DNA of 13,691 nt from contig JACDBS010000100.1 in assembly GCA_013694795.1 (NCBI GenBank), forward strand, positions 1 to 13,691. Reading direction: 5' to 3'. The notes under the pieces are model-generated. The model saw only the letters and a program-made list of their open reading frames with translations. It was not told where the DNA came from and searched no databases. Made by a program: the position numbers and the translations under genes. Origin of the DNA: Chloroflexota bacterium (GTDB lineage: Bacteria; Chloroflexota; Limnocylindria; QHBO01). Positions 7,137-13,691 of this stretch are shown here, piece by piece (position 1 is the first letter of the stretch; each line of letters opens with the position of its first letter).

Positions 7137-8221
7137 CTAGGCCGCCGCACGTCCCCGGCGTCGTCGCTCCCGGGCCAGACGTGCCTGGAGGAGACCGAGC
7201 ACGGCGGCCTCCTCGGGACGCAGCGCATGCGCGCCGCGGCCGGCGCCCTTGGCACGAGCGGAGAGGGCCTCGACCATGGTGCCGTCAAGGTACGAGTCGA
7301 TCACCTCGGGATGGACATAGGCTACTCGGCAAACGGTCGGCGTATTGCCGAGCTGCTTGGCCACGGTCTCGATGGCGGTCACGATCGCCCTCTTGCGACC
7401 AGCCTCATCATCAACCTCCTGGAACTCCTCGAGCGCCATCGAGGCGGCCACCGTGCCGGCCCAGGTGCGGAAGTCCTTCGCCGTGAATTCGGAGCCGGTG
7501 ACCTCGCGCAGGTAGGCATTCACGTCCGCGGAGTCGACCTTCTGGCGTTGGCCGTCCTCGTCGACGTACTGGAACAGCTCATATCCCGGCAGCTCCTGGC
7601 AAGCCTTGACGAGCCGAGCCAGGCGCCGATCGCGGACCGGCACGCTGTGCTCCTTTCCGGACTTGCCCGTGAAGGTGAGCCGGAGGTCGGACCCGCTTCC
7701 CTTGACGTGCCGATCGCGCATCGTCGAGAGGCCGAAGCTGCGATTCTCGCGGGCGTATTCCTCGTTACCGACCCTGATGAGCGTCTCCTCGAGCAGCCGG
7801 ACGACGAGCGCGAGCACTTTCTCGCGTGGCAGCCCCCGACGCCGCAGGTCGCGATCGGTCCGTCGTCGCATCTTCGGTAAGGAACGCGCGAACTCGATCA
7901 GGCGCCCGTATTTCGCCTCGTCGCGCCCCTCGCGCCAGCGCGGGTGATAGCGGTACTGCTTCCGTCCGCGAGCGTCGCGTCCGGTGGCCTGGATGTGACC
8001 GCGCCTGACGGGGCTGATCCGACATCGGTCCAGGCGGGCGGAATGGCCAGGCTCTTGAACCAGGCGATGCGGTCGGCATCGGTGATGCGCTCACCGTCGG
8101 TCCCGATGTAGCCGAAGCCCTTGCCGGCGCCCCTACGTCGAACGCCGGGTACGGTGTCGGTGACGTAGCGGAGGGCAGCGTCCTCCGCGGAGGCCTGGGC
8201 ATCCTCGATCTCGAGCGTCAT
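7137..8221 (-). CDS. DNA topoisomerase IB (poxvirus-like), reading frame broken by an apparent 1-base deletion
   Basis: Relaxes positive and negative supercoils through a 3'-phosphotyrosine nick, without ATP. The N-terminal part from the ATG at 8221 reads GKGFGYIGTDGERITDADRI then IPPAWTDV, typical of the bacterial enzymes. At about 8020/8021 the frame slips: continuing in the same frame gives nonsense, while the frame one base over gives HIQATGRDARGRKQYRYHP and then the catalytic domain without interruption to the TAG at 7137. All active-site regions are present after the slip: the IRVG arginine, GKSGK lysine, KDFRTW arginine and the nucleophilic tyrosine in CRVAYVHPEV (codon about 7317-7319). 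Restored, the protein would be about 361 aa, normal for the family. The ATG at 7871 is internal, not a real start. The NUDIX gene lies 36 bases upstream on the same strand. A TTG at 8242 is an alternative start. Either a pseudogene or a sequence error. Confidence 0.85.
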
Positions 8222-8257
8222 AGTGCCGACGCCATGGGGCAACCGGCGTGCCAGTCC

Positions 8258-8785
8258 CTATCGATCCAGCCGGCGGGCCAGCCACCCGATGCCGGCGATC
8301 GTCTTGGCATCCACGATCCGGCCGTCCTCGATGGCCGCCACCGCGTCGTCGAGCGACATCCATGCGGGCTCAATCTGCTCGTCCTCGTCGCCGTGCGCGG
8401 TCTCCTCGCTCAGCTCGGTGGCAAGGTACATATGCATGAGCTCGTCGCAGAAGCCCGGCGCGGTGTAGAAGCGTGGGCCTTCGACCCAGGCCGCGGCCGC
8501 CAGGCCAACCTCCTCGGCCAGTTCGCGACGGGCGGTCGTTGCCGGTGGCTCGTCGGGCTCCATCGTCCCGGCCGGGATCTCGAGCATCACCTGCCCGGTG
8601 GCGTGGCGCCACTGGCGCACCATCGCCAGCCGATTGCCGTCCCAGGCCAGGATCGCCACGGCGCCGGGATGCTCGACAACGTCACGCGTCGTGCGGTGGC
8701 CATCGGAGCGCTCCACCTCGTCCACGCGGACCCTGATGGTGTGTCCGGTGAACGCATGGGTGCTGCTGAGGGTGCGTTCCTCCAT
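8258..8785 (-). CDS. NUDIX hydrolase, ADP-ribose pyrophosphatase type
   Basis: Hydrolyses ADP-ribose (and perhaps related nucleoside diphosphate sugars) to AMP and ribose-5-phosphate in the cytoplasm. The 175-aa length is usual for the NudF/ADPRase group. The Nudix box is complete at residues 73-95: Gly73, Glu79, then RELAEEVGL (87-95), matching GX5EX7REUXEEXGU. A proline 15 residues after the box (Pro110 in FYTAPGF) is the known marker of ADP-ribose hydrolases. The C-terminal part MSLDDAVAAIEDGRIVDAKTIAGI is also typical of that group. The ATG at 8785 lies seven bases after a TAGCAT box read on the minus strand (complement of 8793-8798), so the message may be leaderless. It is the first gene of a two-gene minus-strand unit with topoisomerase IB, and diverges from the ABC operon. 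The substrate call is by motif, not by experiment. Confidence 0.9.
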   Translation of the reverse strand: MEERTLSSTHAFTGHTIRVRVDEVERSDGHRTTRDVVEHPGAVAILAWDGNRLAMVRQWRHATGQVMLEIPAGTMEPDEPPATTARRELAEEVGLAAAAWVEGPRFYTAPGFCDELMHMYLATELSEETAHGDEDEQIEPAWMSLDDAVAAIEDGRIVDAKTIAGIGWLARRLDR

Positions 8786-8792
8786 CGGCCCA

Positions 8793-8821
8793 ATGCTAGC
8801 CCGCTAAATCCGGGCTAGCAT
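8793..8821. promoter_or_regulatory. Perfect 11-bp dyad carrying TAGCAT boxes on both strands (divergent promoter/operator)
   Basis: ATGCTAGCCCG (8793-8803) is followed by a 7-base spacer and its exact inverse CGGGCTAGCAT (8811-8821). Each outer end is a TAGCAT, a TANNNT -10 box, pointing outward: one seven bases before the NUDIX ATG, the other 3 or 12 bases before the candidate starts of the ABC permease at 8825 and 8834. The two hexamers are 17 bases apart, so each occupies the place where the other promoter's -35 box would be. The site lies between divergent genes, so a terminator role is unlikely. Confidence 0.6.
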
Positions 8822-8824
8822 GCG

Positions 8825-9997
8825 ATGCATTCCATGAGCGAAGCCATCAGTAACATCTGGCGCCGTCCGCTGCGGACGGCGCTCACCATCCTGGGCATTG
8901 TCATCGGCGTTTTCGCGCTCACCGTGATGGGCGCGCTGGCGGAGAAGCTCAACGTCCTGGTGGACGGCGGCGACGAGTATTTCCGCACGCGCCTCTTCGT
9001 CTTCGACCAGGGCGCGGCCTCCGGATTCCAGGCCAGCGCTCGACCGATCACCCGCGACATGGTGGAGCGCATCGAGGAGCTGCCGGGCGTCGACCGAGCC
9101 ACCCCGGTGCTCCAGACATTGCTCGACCCCGAGCAGGTCGGCGGCTTCGACATCCCGGAGCTCCTGACTGGCATCGAGCCGGAGACGTGGTACGACCCGG
9201 CCATCGATCTGCCGCTTGACGCCGGGCGGTTGCTGGAGCCGAACGAGCGCGGCGTCACCTTCATCGGTGCCGACCTGGCGGAGCGCTATGACCTGCGGGT
9301 CGGTGACAGCTTCACCATGCGCGGGAGCGAGTTCGAGGTGATCGGCGTGCTCGAGCGCACCCTCACCTTCCCGGACAAGATCGCGTACGTGCCCCTAGCC
9401 GACGCCCAGGCGATCTATGTCGAATCCGTGCCCGATGCCTTTGAGGAGCGGACGAGCGAGCTGGCGACCCAGATCGAGGTCTTCCCCGAGGACCTTTCAC
9501 AGGCCAATGCGATCGCCGCCGCGATCGAGGAAGGCCTCAACCGAGTGCGGGCGGTGACCCCGGAGCAGGTGGCCGACCAGATCGGGCAGGCCAGCATCGT
9601 CTTTAATCTGATCATCATTGGCGCCAGCGTCATCGCCGTGATCGTCGGCGGTCTCTCCGTCATCAATACCATGGTCATGACGGTCACCGAGCGGGTACGA
9701 GAGATCGGCATCAAAAAGGCGGTCGGCGCGCCGACCGGCGCCATCCTGCGCGAGTTCGTGATCGAGGCCACGCTGCTGGGGGCCATCGGCGGCGTGATCG
9801 GCGTTTCCGCGGGGGCACTGCTGGTGCTCATCCTGAACGCCCAGACGGCCGGGTCCGGCACGTCGGTCTTCCTGCTGACGCCAATGCTCCTGCTGCGCTC
9901 GTTCCTCTTCGCCACCATCCTCGGCGCGCTGGCCGGGATCTACCCCGCGTTCCGGGCCGCACGCCTCGACCCCGTCACCGCCCTGCGAAGCACGTGA
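8825..9997 (+). CDS. MacB/FtsX-type ABC transporter permease
   Basis: Membrane subunit of a type VII ABC system (MacB/LolCE/FtsX superfamily), which couples cytoplasmic ATP hydrolysis to movements of an extracytoplasmic domain rather than moving substrate through a channel. The 390-aa layout is standard: TM1 at about 18-38 after the cytoplasmic WRRPLRTALTILGI start, a large extracytoplasmic MacB-core domain (about 40-255), then TM2 (258-282), TM3 (313-337) and TM4 (353-375). Family hallmarks are TERVREIGIKKAVGA (288-302) and GIYPAFRAARLDPVTALR (371-388) at the end. Two starts are possible, ATG at 8825 and ATG at 8834 (MSEAISNIW); the second is closer to typical family N-termini and sits 12 bases after a TAGCAT box. 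The stop overlaps the following ATPase gene. No MacA-like adaptor gene is in the window. Confidence 0.9.
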   Translation: MHSMSEAISNIWRRPLRTALTILGIVIGVFALTVMGALAEKLNVLVDGGDEYFRTRLFVFDQGAASGFQASARPITRDMVERIEELPGVDRATPVLQTLLDPEQVGGFDIPELLTGIEPETWYDPAIDLPLDAGRLLEPNERGVTFIGADLAERYDLRVGDSFTMRGSEFEVIGVLERTLTFPDKIAYVPLADAQAIYVESVPDAFEERTSELATQIEVFPEDLSQANAIAAAIEEGLNRVRAVTPEQVADQIGQASIVFNLIIIGASVIAVIVGGLSVINTMVMTVTERVREIGIKKAVGAPTGAILREFVIEATLLGAIGGVIGVSAGALLVLILNAQTAGSGTSVFLLTPMLLLRSFLFATILGALAGIYPAFRAARLDPVTALRST

Positions 9998-10767
9998 TGA
10001 GCAGCATGCCGATTCTCGTTGCCCGCGATCTGGTGAAGGTCTACCAGCGCGGCTCGTCGGAGGTGCGCGCGGTGGACGGCGTGACCCTCAACGTGGAGGC
10101 TGGCGAGTTCATGGCCATCATGGGCCGATCGGGATCGGGCAAGACGACCCTGCTGGACCTACTGGGGTGCCTCCTGCGGCCCACGAGCGGCGCGCTGGAG
10201 ATCGACGGCCGGAGCGCGATCGGCGCATCCGATGGCGAGCTGGCGACCATCCGACGCGAGCGCATCGGCTTCGTGTTCCAGGAGTTCAACCTCATCCCAA
10301 CGCTGACCGCCCTGGAGAACGTCCTGCTGCCGCTGCGCTACGGCCCGCGACGTCCCGACCGGCAGGCCCGGGCTACGGAGCTGCTGGAGCTGGTGGGCCT
10401 TGGAAGCCGGACGTCGCATCGGCCCACCGAGCTGTCGGGCGGTGAGCAGCAGCGGGTTGCCATCGCCCGCTCCCTGGTCAACGAGCCGGCCGTCATCCTG
10501 GCCGATGAGCCGACCGGCGAGCTCGATTCCGCCACCTCGGACACGCTTATGGAGACCTTACGCAGCCTGCACCGCGACCGGCAGGTGACGATCATCATCG
10601 TCACGCATGACGCCGGCATTGCCGGCCGGACGGACCGGGTCGTGCGCCTCTCGGACGGACGAGTCGTCGCCGATGAGCGCCGCGACGAGCCGGGCTTCGA
10701 TCGCGCCCTGGCCGACAAGCCGGCGGCGAACGGTCATGGTGGACGCGTGTGGGCGGGCGTCCGATGA
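9994..10767 (+). CDS. ABC transporter ATPase, MacB/LolD type
   Basis: Cytoplasmic ATPase partner of the preceding permease. All ABC motifs are intact: Walker A GRSGSGKT (44-51), Q-loop Gln96 in FVFQEFNLIPTLTALENV, signature LSGGEQQR (147-154), Walker B VILADE (167-172) with the GELD D-loop, and switch His205 in IVTHD. EFNLIPTLTA and DEPTGELD are characteristic of the LolD/MacB group. The C-terminal 30 or so residues after the core (ERRDEPGFDRALADKP onward) are a short unstructured-looking tail. The start is GTG at 9994, overlapping the permease stop by four bases (GTGA), or the ATG directly after it at 9997. The stop TGA overlaps the next gene's ATG (ATGA at 10764). Confidence 0.94.
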   Translation: MMSSMPILVARDLVKVYQRGSSEVRAVDGVTLNVEAGEFMAIMGRSGSGKTTLLDLLGCLLRPTSGALEIDGRSAIGASDGELATIRRERIGFVFQEFNLIPTLTALENVLLPLRYGPRRPDRQARATELLELVGLGSRTSHRPTELSGGEQQRVAIARSLVNEPAVILADEPTGELDSATSDTLMETLRSLHRDRQVTIIIVTHDAGIAGRTDRVVRLSDGRVVADERRDEPGFDRALADKPAANGHGGRVWAGVR

Positions 10768-11708
10768 TCGAGGTCAGCGGGCTGGGCAAGCGCTTCCGTT
10801 CATTGATTGCCGTCCACGACCTGAGCTTCACCGTGGGCGAAGGGGAGATCTTCGGCATCCTGGGTCCGAACGGGGCCGGCAAGACCACGTCCGTGCGCAT
10901 GCTGTCCGGCCTCATCGCGCCGTCGGAGGGCACCGCGCGCATCAATGGCATGGAGCTCGGCGCGCAGTCGCAGGCCATCCGCGCCATCACCGGCATCCTG
11001 ACCGAGACTCCGGGCCTGCACGACAAGCTCACCGCGCGGGAGAATCTCGGCTACTACGGCCGCCTGTACGGCCTGCGCGGCGCCAACCTGCGACGGGCCG
11101 TGGACCGATACCTCGGCATCGTCGGGCTGCCAGATGTCGGAGACCGACGCGTCGGGGGCTTCAGCAAGGGCATGCGCCAGAAGGTCGCCATCGCGCGCGC
11201 CCTGCTCCACGAGCCGGAGGTCCTGTACCTGGACGAACCGACGAGCGCGCTCGACCCGTCGGCGGCAAAGACGATCCGCGACTTCGTCGCCACCCTGCGG
11301 GACGCCGGGCGCTCCATCGTCGTGTGCACCCACAACCTGGACGAGGCGGAGCGCCTGTGCGAACGCATCGGCATCATGCGCGGGACGCTGCTCCAGGTCG
11401 ACACGCCGGCGCGGCTGCGACGCCGCAATGGATCCGCCTCGGTCCGCGTGGAGCTGGTGGGAGCGCGGCGCCCGGAGTCGTTCCTCGACATGCTTGCCGC
11501 GCTGCCGTTCGTGGAGGCCGCGCGCGCCACCGACGGCATGCTGCTCGTCGAGGTGGGGGATCCGCGGGGCGACAATCCCGAGCTGGTGCGAGCCCTGGTC
11601 GACGCGGGCGCGCGTATCGTGGCCGTGGCTGAGGAGTCCGTCACGCTCGAGCAGGCGTACCTCGACCTGGTCGGCGAGTCCGGCGTGCGCGACGCGCGGG
11701 TGGCCTGA
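10764..11708 (+). CDS. ABC transporter ATPase, drug/Na+-exporter (CcmA/NatA) type
   Basis: ATPase of a second exporter, paired with the ABC-2 permease that follows. From the ATG at 10764 (MIEVSGLGKRF) it is 314 aa. Walker A is GPNGAGKT (34-41), the signature is the variant FSKGMRQK (133-140) typical of drug and Na+ exporters, Walker B VLYLDEP (153-159) with SALDPS follows, and the switch histidine is His190 in CTHNLDEAERL. The Q-loop region reads GILTETPGLHDKLTARENL, with Glu in place of Gln, as is common in this subgroup. A C-terminal domain of about 100 residues (beta-alpha, ending VTLEQAYLDLVGESG) is also usual there. An upstream in-frame GTG at 10749 is possible, but the ATG overlapping the previous stop (ATGA) fits the operon pattern better. 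Confidence 0.92.
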   Translation: MIEVSGLGKRFRSLIAVHDLSFTVGEGEIFGILGPNGAGKTTSVRMLSGLIAPSEGTARINGMELGAQSQAIRAITGILTETPGLHDKLTARENLGYYGRLYGLRGANLRRAVDRYLGIVGLPDVGDRRVGGFSKGMRQKVAIARALLHEPEVLYLDEPTSALDPSAAKTIRDFVATLRDAGRSIVVCTHNLDEAERLCERIGIMRGTLLQVDTPARLRRRNGSASVRVELVGARRPESFLDMLAALPFVEAARATDGMLLVEVGDPRGDNPELVRALVDAGARIVAVAEESVTLEQAYLDLVGESGVRDARVA

Positions 11709-12499
11709 TGCGACCGGGATTCATCTGGGCCGTGCTCACCAAGGAGGCGCGCGACCTGCTCGCCAACCGGCTGCTGCTTGGCGCGGTCGTCTTCCCGGCC
11801 CTCATCTTCGCGGCCATCCCGACCGGCATCGTGGCCTTCATCGAGGTCAACGAGCTCGATCCGGGCCAGATGGGCCAGATCGAGCAGTACATCAGCCAGT
11901 TCCCGGACCTGGATCCGAAACTGGCGGCGCAGGGGTTCATCGTGCTCAACTTCATGGCCTACTTCCTCCTCATCCCGGCCATGGTGCCGATGGCGATCGC
12001 GACCCAGTCGGTCATCGGCGAGAAGACGGCGCGGTCGCTGGAGCCCCAGTTGGCGACACCGATGGAGGTCAGCGAGCTGCTCATCGGCAAGGCCATCGCC
12101 TCTGCCACGCCGGCCGTGCTCGCCACATGGGGTGTCTTCCTGCTCTACGGGTTCGTGAACGGCGCGATTGCCGAGCCGGTCCTGACCGAGCTCATCTTCA
12201 ACGACGTGTGGCGCGTGGCGATGATCAGCCTGGTCCCGCTCATCTGCCTGCTCAGCGTCCTGCTCGGCATCATCGTGAGCTCGCGCGTGACCGATGCGCG
12301 CACGGCCCAGCAGATCGGCGGCTTCATCGTGATCCCCGTCATTGGCGTGGCGGTCGCCGGCTTCTTCAGCGGGCAGGCGTCGTTCAGCATGCAGCAGGTC
12401 CTGATCGGTAATCTGATCGTGGCCGTACTGATCGGCCTGGCGCTGGTGATCGGCAACTGGATCTTCGACCGCGAGGCGATCCTCACGCGCCTGGGCTAA
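11708..12499 (+). CDS. ABC-2 type transporter permease (NatB-like)
   Basis: Membrane subunit of the second exporter. The 263-aa protein has six predicted transmembrane segments: about 22-46, 77-98, 130-152, 169-191, 204-221 and 231-250, with an extracytoplasmic loop between the first two (IEVNELDPGQMGQIEQY region). The cytoplasmic loop VIGEKTARSLEPQLATPMEVSELLIGKAI (102-130) carries the coupling-helix pattern of ABC-2/NatB permeases (E-K-x-x-x-S-L-E-x-x-L-A-T-P). SSRVTDARTAQQIGG precedes the fifth segment. The start codon overlaps the ATPase stop by one base (TGATG), so it is the last gene of the four-gene ABC run. The substrate cannot be read from sequence; drug, lipid or ion export are all possible. 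The TAA stop is directly followed by the first GCCGATACATCG repeat. Confidence 0.88.
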   Translation: MRPGFIWAVLTKEARDLLANRLLLGAVVFPALIFAAIPTGIVAFIEVNELDPGQMGQIEQYISQFPDLDPKLAAQGFIVLNFMAYFLLIPAMVPMAIATQSVIGEKTARSLEPQLATPMEVSELLIGKAIASATPAVLATWGVFLLYGFVNGAIAEPVLTELIFNDVWRVAMISLVPLICLLSVLLGIIVSSRVTDARTAQQIGGFIVIPVIGVAVAGFFSGQASFSMQQVLIGNLIVAVLIGLALVIGNWIFDREAILTRLG

Positions 12500-12500
12500 A

Positions 12501-12676
12501 GCCGATACATCGGCGTCCGATGGCATGAACACCCACCCGTGTCGCGCTGCGCCGATACATCGGCCCAGATTCCGCACGAAGAGTGCGCCCACGCGCAGTC
12601 CACCCCAAGCGAGGGCCGATACATCGTTGCCACGGCGCGTGGCGACGGACCCACGACGCGTTCCGCCGATACGTCG
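12501..12676 (+). repeat. Four same-orientation copies of GCCGATACRTCG in a convergent gap
   Basis: Copies start at 12501, 12551, 12615 and 12665, giving unit lengths of 50, 64 and 50 bases. Copies 1 and 2 are the 14-mer GCCGATACATCGGC, a near-palindrome (GCCGAT-AC-ATCGGC). Copy 3 keeps the first 12 bases, and copy 4 has one change (ACGTCG). The right-hand GC is lost in copies 3 and 4, so the unit is directional rather than a pure hairpin. The intervening stretches are not similar, but each holds a small inverted repeat with a CAC/GTG core: 12529-12542, 12573-12587 and 12629-12643. The array fills nearly the whole 186 bases between the permease stop and the stop of the next minus-strand gene. 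Confidence 0.8.
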
Positions 12677-12685
12677 CCGCGACAG

Positions 12686-13342
12686 TCAGTCCGGCGAGCG
12701 GTCCTCGATCTCCCAGGCGTGGTCCAGCACGTGCCACGCGGCTCGGCGTGTCGCGTAGCGCGGCGACCAAACGTTCCGCGTCCTGCTGGGGTTGTCGACC
12801 GGCCGGCCCGCGGCCAGGGCTGTCAATGCATCGGTGAAGGCGCGACGAAGGTTGGCACCTTCGGGATCGGGCGCTCGTGAGCCGAGCTTGTGCAGGTAGG
12901 CGGACTCGGCGTCGCGCACGTGGCCGATGATCTTGGCGAGGTCGCGACCGCCGCCACGCGGACCCGTGCTGAGCTTGACGCCCGCAGCCTTCTTCGCCAC
13001 CGCATCGAGTATCGCCCACGAGGCCTCCAGCAACGCCACCAGGCGCGCCAGGTCCGCGCCGGAGACGGGCTGCTCCTCCGCCCGGGCCGACTTTCCCGGC
13101 GCGCCGAACTCGGTGGTGCCATTCCCGCGAAGGCGCTCGAGGATCTCAAGGCCCCGAACCGTGGCCGGGTGCGCGAATGGAAGCCGCGCCCGTCGGGCGA
13201 CGACAGCGTAGCGGGGGCCGTAGTCGAGAAGCGACTGGAGCGCATCGTCCTCGCTGCGGCCCGAGCGCGCCCAGCCGGGCCAGTCGAGCGCGCTGGCGAA
13301 GGTCTTCTTGGGCGCGACCTCCAGGACGACGGTCACGCTCAT
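12686..13342 (-). CDS. DinB-like four-helix protein with HicB-like N-terminal segment
   Basis: A 218-aa protein of unknown function. The C-terminal half looks like a DinB/YfiT-type metal-binding helical bundle: a long helix at about 96-122, GHVRDAESAYLHKLG with His141, and a last helix RAAWHVLDHAWEIEDR with His204 and His208 in an HxxxH arrangement. One histidine plus HxxxH is the metal triad pattern of the DinB superfamily. The N-terminal 45 residues, VVLEVAPKKTFASALDWPGWARSGRSEDDAL, look like the strand-strand-helix core of HicB-type antitoxins (D-x-PGW-x-x-x-G-x-x-x-x-x-A). No membrane segment is present. It lies 13 bases downstream of the cyclic-nucleotide-binding gene on the same strand, with no Shine-Dalgarno sequence. 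DinB-fold relatives include thiol-dependent transferases, but no substrate can be named here. Confidence 0.6.
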   Translation of the reverse strand: MSVTVVLEVAPKKTFASALDWPGWARSGRSEDDALQSLLDYGPRYAVVARRARLPFAHPATVRGLEILERLRGNGTTEFGAPGKSARAEEQPVSGADLARLVALLEASWAILDAVAKKAAGVKLSTGPRGGGRDLAKIIGHVRDAESAYLHKLGSRAPDPEGANLRRAFTDALTALAAGRPVDNPSRTRNVWSPRYATRRAAWHVLDHAWEIEDRSPD

Positions 13343-13355
13343 GGACGTCGATGGG

Positions 13356-13691
13356 TCAGGCGCCGTGATGCTCGCGGCTGTGAAGTCGCGCGATCAGGGC
13401 GCGCATGATGGGCACGGCGATCTCCGGGTGCTCCTCCAGCAGCGCGGTGAACTCCCAGGCCGGGAAGAGCAGGCAGTCGGTCTCCTCGTTGGCCACGACC
13501 GTGGCGGAGCGGGGATGCTCCTCGATCAGGGCCAGCTCACCGAAGAAGTCGCCGGTCGACAACTGGCCGATGGCTTCGCCGGTGCGTTCGACGCGTGCCC
13601 GACCCTTCAGCACGATGTAGAGCGCGGTCCCGGTCGAGCCCTCCTTCACGATCGTCTCGTCCGCGGCGTACGTGCGGCGCTTGCCGATTTC
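13356..13691 (-). CDS. Cyclic nucleotide-binding domain protein, C-terminal part (5' end outside window)
   Basis: The frame stays open to the window edge on the minus strand, reading EIGKRRTYAADETIVKEG before the GTG at 13649, so that GTG is internal and the gene begins beyond the window. The visible 111 residues are a CNB (CAP-effector) domain: ADETIVKEGSTGTALYIVLKGRARV is the first half of the beta-barrel, and GDFFGELALIEEHPRSATVVA is the phosphate-binding cassette with FGEL and the Arg of PRSATV, so cyclic nucleotide binding is plausible. The sequence ends soon after the barrel (MRALIARLHSREHHGA), with no helix-turn-helix, so it is not a CRP-type transcription factor from what is seen. An N-terminal partner domain may exist outside. 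It is probably cotranscribed with the DinB-like gene downstream. Confidence 0.88.
   Translation of the reverse strand, partial: EIGKRRTYAADETIVKEGSTGTALYIVLKGRARVERTGEAIGQLSTGDFFGELALIEEHPRSATVVANEETDCLLFPAWEFTALLEEHPEIAVPIMRALIARLHSREHHGA

Noticed and set aside
7083..7880. 265-codon plus-strand open frame over the topoisomerase gene
   Set aside because: The minus strand holds the catalytic motifs of topoisomerase IB across the same bases; the plus frame is its antisense shadow.
7765..8202. 145-codon minus-strand open frame bridging the topoisomerase frameshift
   Set aside because: It reads the third frame, is Pro/Arg/Ser-rich and lacks any topoisomerase motif, so it does not rescue the gene.
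11105..11117. CCGATACCTCGGC, close to the GCCGATACATCGGC repeat
   Set aside because: It encodes conserved residues (DRYLGI) inside an ABC ATPase gene and differs from the repeat core, so chance resemblance is the simplest view.
11054..12592. 512-codon open frame on the minus strand
   Set aside because: It lies opposite the well-supported ATPase and permease genes, is dominated by Asp/His/Arg/Glu low-complexity runs, and matches no family; a typical shadow in high-GC coding sequence.
12501..12685. Regularly spaced repeats suggesting a CRISPR array
   Set aside because: The repeat is only 12-14 bases, spacers vary from 36 to 50 bases, there are four copies, and no cas gene is present.

Overview
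The window is a very GC-rich (roughly two-thirds G+C), tightly packed bacterial chromosome segment with no phage, insertion sequence or plasmid signature. The gene set, the near absence of Shine-Dalgarno sequences, and start codons placed a few bases downstream of TANNNT boxes fit a soil or freshwater Chloroflexota lineage (Limnocylindria-like). A high-GC actinobacterium-like organism cannot be excluded. This placement is inferred from general gene character, not from a marker gene.

Left block (1-6823, plus strand). The window opens inside a class A penicillin-binding protein whose transpeptidase domain is complete here. After a short gap with a TAGAAT box comes a five-gene run with overlapping or nearly touching ends: glgC (ADP-glucose pyrophosphorylase), a YbjN-like small protein, a secreted membrane-anchored M1-peptidase-like protein whose zinc motif is altered (HQVAH instead of HExxH), a short-type nicotinate phosphoribosyltransferase, and a three-repeat TPR protein. 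The tight coupling suggests one transcription unit, with an additional possible promoter just ahead of the nicotinate phosphoribosyltransferase.

Middle block (6824-8824). A 313-base convergent gap without a recognisable gene is followed by two minus-strand genes: a NUDIX ADP-ribose pyrophosphatase and, downstream of it, a type IB DNA topoisomerase whose reading frame is broken by what looks like a one-base deletion near 8020. The NUDIX gene and the ABC operon to its right diverge from a 29-bp perfect dyad that places an identical TAGCAT box on each strand.

Right block (8825-13691). Four overlapping plus-strand genes encode two ABC systems: a MacB/FtsX-type permease with its LolD/MacB-type ATPase, then a drug/Na+-exporter-type ATPase with an ABC-2 permease. 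No periplasmic adaptor is encoded here. The operon ends in a 186-base convergent gap filled by four same-orientation copies of GCCGATACRTCG spaced 50, 64 and 50 bases apart. Beyond it, on the minus strand, are a DinB-like protein with a HicB-like N-terminal segment and, at the window edge, the C-terminal part of a cyclic-nucleotide-binding-domain protein.

I found no CRISPR array, rRNA or convincing tRNA. The items most worth a second look are the GCCGATACRTCG array, the symmetric divergent promoter, the apparently inactive M1-like protein tied to glgC and pncB, and the topoisomerase frameshift.
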